Source: Balanoglossus misakiensis | Lineage: Eukaryota; Hemichordata | DNA length: 64,000 bases | Direction: 5' to 3' | Assembly: GCA_040954595.2 (NCBI GenBank) | Contig: CM082590.2 | Coordinates: forward strand, 8,804,001-8,868,000 | Shown here: one piece after another, positions 54,513-64,000 of the stretch | Position numbering within the stretch: position 1 is the first letter of the stretch | How the letters are laid out: each line of letters starts with the position of its first letter | The notes under the pieces: model-generated | Told to the model about the DNA's origin: nothing | The model's input: only the letters and a program-made list of their open reading frames with translations | Database searches by the model: none | Program-made: the position numbers and the translations under genes

Positions 54513-57262
54513 TTTTTTTTCAGTATGTTTATGTTCGCGTATCAAATAGAAAACACGATAAAATAAATTGTACTCAACTGTGTCAGAAAACATGTATCAT
54601 ACCCAGGGCAGTTAATCCCATAAATCATAGGTTTTTAATTGGCAATTCATTTCTTTATATAGCAGGACAAACAATTAATCATGAATCCTAAATAAAAGTC
54701 AAGATAATATATTCCAAACAAATATGTCTGTGTACAGAAAAAAATGATCATCTTCTTCTTCAGAAGATATTAGATTGGGTAATAACTGTTTCCAGAGAAT
54801 AAATTATCCCTATTTTATTTCCAGATATCCTGTCTCTCACCTTGGCCTTACAGTAGACGAACGGTACAATAAAACCACTCGCTTAACGGAAATTACAGAC
54901 ATGAGCAAAATACATGTCCACAATGGTGTGGGTTATTTTATTTGATTCAACGGGGTGAGTTGTTAAATGCCGGAAGTGAGTTTGATGACGCGTGCCGTAG
55001 ATGATGATGAACATTGCGCGTCTATTATCTGCGAGTCTGTAGCATCTATTGATTATCTGTGAGTCTCACTTAGTTGTATAGAAATAGAGAGAGTCTGATG
55101 ATAACAGGAGTGACTTAACAACAGAAGTTCCTTATAAATAAGTTCCTCTCTGAACAAAACCTTGTGTTGGCGTCTCATAACGCTTGCCAACTTGTTTTCG
55201 TGATATCTTGTCGCTATCTTGTTTTTATTCAATCTGAGCGCTATTTGGTTTCGTGATATTTGGTGATTTACTCCACATCCTCAGGCTTAATATTACAAGT
55301 ATCATGTGGTCGATATATCTGATGACCAAAAAGTACAAGAGAATTAACCCTGACATCTTGGTGTTTACATTTCAGTGATACATGTACTTCTGTTGGAGTA
55401 TGTACAGGTACTCTGTTTTCCTTTTCCGCAAAATGGCTGTTGGCGACAGACACAAAAACGATTTTTTTTTCAAATCTTTGGCGGGCGCCTTGTAGGTAAC
55501 CTGGTTTGTTCTGACGATACCGCGCTTTTTGTCGGCGCCATTTGTACAAGTCTGCAAACCATCGATGTATTCGAGACAGCTGCCTATTTTGTTGTGCACT
55601 CAGTATATCCATTTTGATTAGGAAGATCGCGATGATATCATGTACCATTAAAAGGAGCCATTTTCTACAAAGGTGCATTATCGACGCATTACGCACGCAA
55701 GAACTATTATTCAGACTTGTGTTATGAAGTCACGTTTTCAGTGAACTCCAAGATATGTATTCAAAATCATTGGCATCCTTATAAAGCATAAGTATTTGCT
55801 TCAAAGAATACAATAAAATGAAAGTGGAATTCTTTGTTGTAGTTTCCTTATATTTTAGTCAATTGTGCTGTTTTAGTTTGGTGATGTCCTGATGGTTGGT
55901 CACTCAAATATGAATTTTATGATGACCTAGGAATGCGTATATGATAAATCGTGAGCAAGATGTTTTTCTATCAGGCAGACATACTGGGGTAATTGGTTCC
56001 ACTCTTATGTTGTTCCGAACTACTTTTTCTCATAAGGGTGGCGAGAAAGTATACTTTAAGGATATCACTCCGCCGATGGAGTTATATTCACGTCAAATAT
56101 TAATACAAAATCGAAACTTCGTCTCACAAGATGTGTTTACGTTCTTTAAGCAGATCGCTGCGTCCTTCAAATGAAGATGATGGTAGTGTAATAACTACAC
56201 CACTTTCCTCTTTCGTTCATATCTCCTTCTCTGTGATATGGCAAGATGTTTCATGTTCAGCCTAAGGGGTTGATGTTATATTAGAAATCTCTGATAACAC
56301 AGTCTACTGCTAAATATTGAAAAGGGAAAACATTTAGTCTCATATGAAATTTTTGAGACGAGAAGAAAGAGGGCTTTGCATGAACCAATACTTTGATCAG
56401 ACAAAGATAAAAACAATTTCTGTTGTTTACAAGTTGTGTATTAAATCCCATTTTCAAATGCCCACAGGAAAATCACGACTCTATGAACTAGGTGAATGCT
56501 GCACTGTAATATGAGAGAAAGGCGCGATGCACAGAGACTTAATCAAAACCGAAAATTGAAGTACCTTTGCCTAGGGTTTCACTTTCAAGAAAAAAATATG
56601 AGACCTTGTTTGTCTTACATGAGATACAGGTATGACTGAGCACTGAGCTGAATAGTGACACAACTGAAACATTATGAAAATTTACATTTATAAACCTCGA
56701 GAAGTATATCCTAGACAATGAGACTAGAGAGGATTTTAATTACCAAAAATGATTGGTTATTTCTTGAATGAATGAATGAATGAATGAATGAATGAATGAA
56801 TGAATGAATGAATGGATTAATGGATGGATGAATGAATGAATGAATGTATGTATGTATGAATGAAGGAAGGAGGGAAGGAAGGAAAAAGGAAGGAAGGATA
56901 GTACAGTTGTTACATGCTGACATATTTAACTGATTCACCCTATTTCCTCGAACTCGCAAACTGAAAACGTGAGAAATCCATTTGTTTGTCTAAAACCGTT
57001 ACAAATGATTATCTTTCAGGTTGCACGCGAATGAAATAATCAAACGGACAAAAGGTACCAATCTGTCATCGGTATTATTCGCGTTAATCGAAGCACAAAG
57101 CTTGATAACGAGAGAAGAGGGAACCATATGCCTCGTTGCCATGGTAATCGGTCATTTCGCTGACTGATTGGGAGAGCCGTGCTGAGGGGTACTAGCTTCT
57201 ACAGGTGACATGTATTCAAACCGTCTCTTCAGTGTTTCCAAACACTCACTGTAGCTGACAAC
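54513..57262. other. Intergenic stretch upstream of the third GPCR
   Basis: Only unsupported ORFs, the longest being 142 codons at 55268-55696 (minus) without a recognised domain. A (TGAA)n/(GGAA)n microsatellite lies at 56766-56898. Confidence 0.6.
56766..56898. repeat. (GAAT)n and (GGAA)n microsatellite
   Basis: About 12 GAAT units, GGAT/GAAT variants, then GGAA units. Confidence 0.95.
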
Positions 57263-58348
57263 ATGGAGAACCAAACACAGGAAATCTTCCAGAACGTGAA
57301 TGTCTCGTCCACGAGTGTTGCCATGGATACTTCCGGGAAGGATCCTGCGACTCCGCCCGTCACTCCGAATCATTTCTCCTCGGCGATATTCCACATCCCG
57401 GAATTATGCCTGCTGTTTTTCCTGCTGGTGGGAAACGCCACGGTCTGCTGGATAATCTTCACCAATGAGAATCTACGTAACCGTGCCAATATGTTCGTCG
57501 CCATCTTGGCTTCGGCGGATCTCTGCTTCGGGGTCTTCGTGACTCCGTTCATCATCGCTGGGTTCTTCGGCGAATGGTACACCAACCCGTACCTGTGCGA
57601 CCTCAGCGGGGTCATCACGACCTTGTTCCCGGCGGTCGCCAATGTCACCTTATGCTTTGTCAGCATCGACAGACTCCTGTTTGTGCGACAGCCCCTCCGC
57701 TACCAGGAATACTGGAAACCCCCGCGTTGTCTCTTCTCAGTCTCCTACATCTGGCTACACGCCCTCCTTCTCCCCACCCTCCCTCCCCTCTGGGGGATGG
57801 GGCGATACGTCCACCACCACACAGCCAACACCTGCATCCCAGACCTCTCCCATACCCCTGTATTCGGTTACGTGACTGTGATCTACGGGTTCATCCTGCC
57901 AAGCGTTATAATGGTATACTGCTATTACCGGATTTACCGTGCAGCGCGACTGCAAGTTATGAAGGTACGCTCGGAGGCGTTCGCTTATCAAGCGACGACA
58001 GTCAAACGGGTGCTCCATGACACAAAACTCGGCTACCGCCGTACAGCCAAGACGCTAATCCTCATGATCCTCCTCCACACCATCTGCTGGAGTCCGAGTC
58101 TGTACGTCCAGATATGCTCCTTGAAGTACAGGGATGAGTACTATCCAACAGACACGTTACAGTACGTCTCCGGGCTACTGATTTTGACGAATACTTCACT
58201 GGAGCCGTGGGTCTACGGGATGTACAATGTCGCCTTCCGGAAGGCGGTCAAGCGAGTGTTCACTGTCTGTAACTGGAAACGTCTCAACTGCTGTCGTTTG
58301 TGTCCGGGCAGGACAAACAAAAATTATCAAGTCAGTCCAATCATTTAA
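57263..58348 (+). CDS. Rhodopsin-class GPCR, intronless, orphan
   Basis: Single exon, 361 aa, ATG 57263 to TAA 58346-58348. N-glycosylation sites in the amino end (MENQTQEIFQNVNVSS). Marks: GNATV (N1.50), LASADLCF (D2.50), C3.25 before LSGVITTLFP, DRLLFVRQPLRY at the TM3 end, W4.50 in YIWLHALL, CWSP in TM6, and LEPWVYGMYN in TM7 where NPxxY is expected, so N7.49 is Glu. Position 3.32 is Thr, not the Asp that binds amines, which argues against an aminergic receptor. The tail carries CNWKRLNCCRLC, suited to palmitoylation. It is unrelated in detail to the pair at 27 and 31 kb. Coding GC is clearly higher than in its surroundings. Ligand unknown. Confidence 0.93.
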   Translation: MENQTQEIFQNVNVSSTSVAMDTSGKDPATPPVTPNHFSSAIFHIPELCLLFFLLVGNATVCWIIFTNENLRNRANMFVAILASADLCFGVFVTPFIIAGFFGEWYTNPYLCDLSGVITTLFPAVANVTLCFVSIDRLLFVRQPLRYQEYWKPPRCLFSVSYIWLHALLLPTLPPLWGMGRYVHHHTANTCIPDLSHTPVFGYVTVIYGFILPSVIMVYCYYRIYRAARLQVMKVRSEAFAYQATTVKRVLHDTKLGYRRTAKTLILMILLHTICWSPSLYVQICSLKYRDEYYPTDTLQYVSGLLILTNTSLEPWVYGMYNVAFRKAVKRVFTVCNWKRLNCCRLCPGRTNKNYQVSPII

Positions 58349-58350
58349 AA

Positions 58351-58504
58351 TACAGTCAAACCTGTCTATACGTGTAGTCGCCAGTCAAGGGACTTTCCTT
58401 CACTGGCCTGTATAGACAGGTCAATTAATGTACAATGTAGTCCACAGGGACTGTAACAAAGTGGCCAATATATAGAGGTGGACACTAACACAGGTTGAAC
58501 TGTA
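58351..58504 (+). mobile_element. Family B MITE directly after the GPCR stop codon
   Basis: TACAGTCAAACCTGTCTATA begins two bases after TAA; right end AACACAGGTTGAACTGTA. The GPCR 3' UTR therefore starts with this element. Confidence 0.92.
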
Positions 58505-61136
58505 ATTCTCACCGCCCGCTCCCTGTTTCCAAGTAATTCGCGGGAACCATGTACAAGAAAGAGGGAGAACGACTATGCTTTCAAGACTAATTTAGTCAGA
58601 TTCCTTTGGGTGATTCTAGAAAGAACCTCTTGGATCACGACTTCCCATTGGCAACTAACTGAACACAGCATGCGTATTGTACCGTAGAGTTTGTTGTTCA
58701 ATACAGAATGATTATAATACAGAAGACTTCCTTCCGCCATAGACAATAGATTTGTCAATGAGAGAGTTTATATTTCTATATGGGTGTCTTCCTTTACTTT
58801 ATATTATATAGTTTATGGTGCGCCATCTTTCAGTGGCGAGTAACTGTGAATAGTCAGTCAGTCAGCCAGTGAGTGAGTGAGTGAGTGAGTTAAGTCACGC
58901 TTAAAAATTAATGGTGAGTACGCTACTACGCTAGTGAATTTTCTTTTTCCATTTCAAGGTTCGGAAACTTTCTATGAGAACTGATTGGTAGATATTCATA
59001 TGTAGCAAAGAACGTGGGTGATTCTCTGAGGCTCCATGCAAATAGTCACGACTTTGTAGTTTGAGTCCGTAAGTCGTGTAAATCCACAGTTGTGTTCATG
59101 ATTTGCATTCAGGACGAGAGAACTGGAGTCTGCAAGCGAGATTCTGTTTTTATGACATCTAAAGATTTGCTTGATTTCACAAAACCAGAGCACCCATGAA
59201 ATGGTACAGGACGAATTTATAACATCTGATGTTTTCGAGTCTGTGACGTTAGCACTTTGTGTTGTGTTTCAAATGCATTGAGGTTTATACCACTCAATTT
59301 TATTTCAGTATATACCCAAGAAATTAAATTCTTCAGAGTAAAATCTGTGCAATATTTGCTGCGGTGACTAAACCTTTGAACACTGATCTTTTGGTTCGAA
59401 TCTTTCACGCCCTAAAGTTGATGGCTGATATGAAAACATCGTCTATTTTACAATCTTATAATCGTTCTTATAATAAGTATAATCCTATCAATTATGTGGT
59501 GTGGCTAGTACAGTGACTAAATCTAAGTTCAAAGTGAAAAAAAACAATATTCTTTTAATTTATTTATACATGTATTCAAAATGTTTGTCAAGTAATTTCA
59601 TTTCATTTCTTTCAGATATGCGAGTCGTTTTTTCTTGTAATTCTGTGTTATTAATTGTGGAAGCAAAGAATTCTCAAAATAAGAGTCGATACGTAATTAA
59701 GCTCGACTATACTGACTGTACCGGTATTTTAAAATGGCGCCACGTTGAGTCGGGATTTCATCAGTATTACAGAGTAGAGCTTCTAGCAATTTGTCGAAGT
59801 GCAGTCTTTTTCGGTAGAGGTCACAGGTCACTTTGTTACTCGCTGCGATGATGTTTCAAAACAAGATAGTAATTGGACAGGGCTTTTGGTTGAAAACACA
59901 GAATTCTGCATTAAAGACGCCACCGTCTTGGACGCCACAATTTGTTGCGAATCTGACAGACGACAAAATTGCAACAGTCAAAAACATCAGCGGGTAAATT
60001 TACACGCGACGGGTTCACGTGATCTGAAAAGGTCGTTGTAATCTTGAATTACACGAATGTTCGAATTTTATAATGATGGGTAATTTCACCGACATGCTGC
60101 AGAAGTATGAGGTTGTTATGTTCTCTCTGCCTGGACAAATTAGGGAGGGGATAATTTGCAGAGAGGAAGCCATCTTTTCAGTTTCACCGTTGTAGCTTGG
60201 AGCCTCCATATTAGCTCTAGAAGCTCTTTCATCAGGCAAATTCACAATGGCGTCGGCAACGGCAACGGAAATTCTTTGATTTGGACTCTTTTCAAGTTTG
60301 GTGGATATCGCGAACAAACCCACCGTGAATCTCACTCTGTATCTGTTCCATCTAATGTCCACAACATTAAATACTTTTCTCGGGGCGCCCGATGTGGTAG
60401 CTAATAAATCTCCAGGCAGTTTTGAAACATCCAGTTTTCAAACGTCAAATTTCAGGAAACTGTGAGGGCCGTATATATGGATAAAAACTCACTGCTACAT
60501 TTTCCAGTTTTTGCGCTGACACTGACAAAGATCAAAATTGGTGAAACAATTTGTGTTCATTTTGGAGCCAACAGAGTAATTCAAGTCTGTTCATTGATGT
60601 GGAAATTTCATCTTGAAATAAGTGGCGAGAGTTTAGGGGAAATACTCCATTTTTATTACAGGTTTATTATTCAGCTTTTTGAAATTCAAAATGCTACGCT
60701 GCCCGCCTATTCTGAAATCTGTCTCGGAGTTGCATACTACTATAAATCCAGACTTATACCTTGCAGTTTTGTCTCGTGTCTTGAAAGGAGTAAGAAGACA
60801 CAATAAATCTCCATTCATACAGAGCTGCTTAATAGCCCATAAAGTACTACATCAATCCTCTTTCTATCAATATTTCAAAGGACAGAAAAGACAAGACTGT
60901 AATAAATTGAGAATAACGAGATCATTTACACTTATTTTCATGGAAGCGATGTAGACACGTAAATCACCCATCAAACAATATAGATGTCGATATCAAAAGA
61001 TTTTTTAACAGTTCTCGAGATTGGAATGTTTACATATATCTATTTTTTGGAATGTTGTTTTGAATATTATGGGAATAAATATTAATTTCTGATAATGTAC
61101 AATGACTTGTAGGTTTAGTATTTTAACCTGATACAG

Positions 61137-61288
61137 TACAGTCAAACCAGTCTATAGTGGCCAGTCAAGGGACTTTCCCAAACTGGCCTTTATAGGCAGG
61201 TCAATTAATGTGCATGTTAAATGTACAGGGACTGTAATAAAGTGGCCACTATATAGAGGCAGCCACTAACACAGTTTTGACCGTAATC
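61137..61288 (+). mobile_element. Family B MITE, intergenic
   Basis: TACAGTCAAACCAGTCTATA left; ACACAGTTTTGACCGTAA right. Confidence 0.88.
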
Positions 61289-61804
61289 TCGAGTAAGGCT
61301 GCATGTTCCTTTTTAGGGAAACTTTTATATTTTTATATCAAAGTCACATTGTATACGACAGATATGACATGATCATTGAGTGCTTTAATAAAAAAAAGAT
61401 CTAGGTTCTCTAACCTTGGGGCGTGCATCCTGGTAAGGAAAGCGCATGCGCTGTTAACACCACTCGAACCGAACACTTGTTCTCAAGTTCAAAGCAGAAA
61501 CCCGTTCGAAGAAAATCAAATATCACTTATCGATATTCAACACTGCACAAACCAGCGCTGCCCTTGTCGACATTCAACACTGCGGCAGCAAAAGTTACAT
61601 GACACTAATAAGCCTGGCGTCCCTAGAGGGTTTCTCATTACCCATAATCCTTTTGTTTACGCTTCGAAACACCATCTGATCTTCTCAACCTAAGCTAATT
61701 CACGCGACTGAATCAATACAGACTGACCTTTCATTTGAGTCTTGGTGATTTGGATGGTATAATACGATGGTGTGTGGGGGATAGGCTTAGTGGGATTATA
61801 CATA

Positions 61805-62013
61805 ATGATACGTACAACACATACATACGTTATGTACGTAAGCATGTACTTACATACATACATGTACATACCTACCTACCTTTCTACCTTACCTACCTAC
61901 ATACGGTACATACATGATACATACATACATACATACATACATACATACATACATACATACATACATACATACATACATACATACATACATACATACATAC
62001 ATACATACATACA

Positions 62014-62043
<30 letters not shown>
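61805..62043. repeat. (ATAC)n microsatellite, ~31 units
   Basis: Imperfect ATAC/CTAC units from 61805, then an uninterrupted run from 61917 to 62042. Confidence 0.97.
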
Positions 62044-62045
<2 letters not shown>

Positions 62046-63522
62046 AAAAGAAGTTAGAATTTACCTGTCAAACACAGATTACTTGAATCAGTTCTGCATC
62101 AATATTCCCCTGAATTCCATAATGATAAGCACAGGTGTCTTTTCCAGCAATTTTATCTCACCCTGCAATGCAAAAAAGACATTTTGTTAGAAGTTGTATG
62201 AAATGAGTAGATGCGTGAAACTTATGCGTTGTTATCATTGCAAAAGAAATAATGTCTTTGAGTCCATAATGTTTATCAAAAAATACAACCTAAGAACTAC
62301 ACTAATTAAATTAATGTTTTGAAAAAGAGTTGAACAAAGTTAGCACGTAAAACAGATCTGTCTATTTTCAATCGAACAGTCTTTGGGGGTCACCAGATCA
62401 CACGAACGTAGCAGTGACGTGGACAGGAACTGATGAACTAAAAAAGTTGAAATGTCGACAGGAACTGATTTCTAAAAATGGAAATGTCACACTAATCGGA
62501 TTCAGCTAACTAGTAGTCATGTAATCCTTAGTTTCGACAAAGAATAGCAACCATCTCTTAAGACGAGCTTCTGATTTCTTTAAACCTTATCAAGAGTGGA
62601 CAGAAGGAGATAGATGCTTGAAGTAGAAAATCTTAAAAGAAGATTCTTCAAGGAGCCAGATGGTATAATCTCAGCTGACTTAATACACTATGAAAGGCAT
62701 GGCCGTGGGGCTTAGGAGGCTGTGACGTATATTGTAACGCGCATGACGCAGTCTGAAACACCTGTGATGGGTTTGACTTGAAAGAAACTTTCAATACGGG
62801 TATTTAGAAACAAGATTAAACCTAAAATCTATATGTTCGATATTGTTTAAGACAGCTGAGTATTTTGACATTACTGATGACGTCTTTGTGTGTATCGAAA
62901 ATGGATAAAAACATAATCACGTACGTAACACTGTATTTGGAAGTCCAGAGTTTGGCTCCCATGAAACAAAAATCTCAATATTTTCTTCCCTTTAATAGTT
63001 AGTATACCTATACGTAGAGCATAGTCCCTGAGGTTACCTGAAGCTCAATTCAACATTGGAAACATTTCCTTCCACATCTAGCTCGCTGAATCAAAGAAGT
63101 TCCTTTGATTAGATGGTGCAAAGGTGTCCACCATGACATTTTCGAAAGCATCTTATTTTTCACGTGCCATTATCACTGATTATGCTATTTTAGTTTTTGA
63201 ATGTCAAACTGCCAAGTCGAAATTGACAAAATTGGATTCGTTTTTGTATTCAACGTGCATCGCAGACACCCCATGCTCTGCATGGAAATTGCTGAGTGTT
63301 ATTCTGTCGTTTGAAAACTCTTATGGAAAATCACCTCAATCTACAGGGACACAATTAATGCCTTGTGCAACTATCTGATTTTAGTTTACCTACTGAAACA
63401 TGTTTAATTGCTAGTCAGCAGATCTACCGGTATATTCAAGTACCGACTGAGTTTACATTTAATTTTTATTCTCTTTAAAGAAATGTTTGTTCCACTCAAT
63501 TAACAGACATTCTCATATACAT

Positions 63523-63712
63523 ATCTTCTCTCTCTCTCCTCTTTCTCTCTCTCTATCTCTTTCTTTCTGTCTCTGTCTCTCTCTCTCACCCCCTTTCTCT
63601 CTCTCTCTCTCTTCCCTTCCCCCTGAGATTTCTCTCTTTCTTTCTCTCTACTTCTCTCTCTCTCTCGTTCTCTCTCTCATCCCCCCCTCTTTTTCTCCCC
63701 CTCCCCCTGAGA
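63523..63712. repeat. Polypyrimidine (CT-rich) tract
   Basis: About 190 bases almost wholly C and T on the plus strand, with a repeated CCCCCTGAGAT(T/A)TC edge at about 63619 and 63704. Could adopt triplex DNA. Confidence 0.93.
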
Positions 63713-64000
63713 TATCAGGTACATTCACCCAACCTGACATCCACTGCCATTTCATTCAGGTCGCAGAACATAACTCTCACTCAATACACTCAATATGCCT
63801 CGCAGTCAAAAAAACGGTGAATCTAAGAAAAAAATATACTCAAGTGGATGGTTCCATCCGTTCTGAAAAGTGAATGCACTCTCATGTCGATGTACATACA
63901 GCGAGTGGGTGGAGAGAGGATACCATGGTAACCACTGATGGCAGAAAAATATCAGGAGAAAAAAATTCACCAATAAAAAGAACAAGTAGAGTTTAACAAC

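Larger units (their letters stand above)
58505..64000. other. Gene-poor right flank
   Basis: No gene supported. ORFs of 114-128 codons (60015-60362 minus, 59501-59851, 60462-60806, 63487-63873) lack domains; the last is a repeat. Contains one family B MITE (61137-61287), a large (ATAC)n array and a polypyrimidine tract. Confidence 0.6.

Noticed and set aside
55268-55696. 142-codon minus-strand ORF
   Set aside because: Overlaps an equally open opposite-strand ORF, has no known motif and no promoter or splice context.
60015-60362. 115-codon minus-strand ORF as a gene
   Set aside because: Fairly balanced composition, but no domain, no convincing splice sites and no start context; left as unsupported.
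63487-63873. 128-codon Ser/Leu-rich ORF
   Set aside because: Mostly a CT-rich simple repeat.
1-64000. tRNA, rRNA or other structured RNA genes
   Set aside because: No paired A-box/B-box tRNA pattern or rRNA-like block was noticed by eye; a covariance-model scan would be needed to exclude them.

Overview
The window is nuclear DNA from an animal, most likely a marine invertebrate (a non-vertebrate deuterostome or a lophotrochozoan; the sequence alone does not let me choose). Evidence: genes broken into dozens of short GT-AG exons, deep bilaterian families (DCAF1, a NIDO-AMOP-VWD-EGF-SEA mucin, rhodopsin-like GPCRs, JmjC oxygenase), AT-rich intergenic DNA, abundant microsatellites, and many short non-autonomous DNA transposons (MITEs) packed into introns.

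Layout. 1-345: left edge of a roughly 95-bp satellite carrying YY1-like sites. 2429-20513 (minus): a 32-exon type-I membrane mucin whose reconstructed CDS is 6009 nt (2002 aa), with signal peptide, Ser/Thr-rich stalk, five EGF modules, NIDO, AMOP, VWD with a GDPH site, further EGFs, a SEA module with a GSVV site, three more EGFs, one transmembrane helix and a short tail. 21129-24004 (plus): head-to-head with it, a 4-exon, 541-aa secretory-pathway protein joining a thioredoxin-like region without CxxC to a JMJD7-like JmjC domain. 25323-26401 (plus): a 3-exon, 167-aa secreted protein with two PAN/Apple-like modules. 26940-27908 and 30350-31369 (minus): two tandem, intronless, closely related rhodopsin-class GPCRs. 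34348-49136 (minus): DCAF1 (VprBP), 33 coding exons, 4443 nt, 1480 aa, with ARM-like N-terminus, LisH, WD40 with both WDxR boxes, and an acidic tail. 57263-58348 (plus): a third intronless GPCR, unrelated to the pair. The remaining intergenic stretches (about 28-30, 31.4-34.3, 50-57 and 58.5-64 kb) hold no gene I can support.

The genes have no obvious shared pathway. The mucin and the JmjC gene start 615 bp apart on opposite strands and may share a promoter region.

The most unusual signal is the relation between MITEs and introns. Two groups dominate: TTAA-flanked elements of about 90 bp with CCCTTT-type ends (piggyBac-like) and TA-flanked elements of about 150-180 bp with CAGT(C/A)AAACCTGT ends (pogo/Tigger-like by inference). 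In several DCAF1 and mucin introns the element begins within 0-12 bases of the 5' splice site and fills most of the intron; DCAF1 intron 43936-44802 is almost wholly a nine-unit array of one element. This is what intron-generating transposons (introners) would look like, but insertion into old introns next to the TA of GTRAGTA donors is an equally open explanation. All exon models were built by hand from splice signals and reading-frame continuity; no transcript or database search was available.
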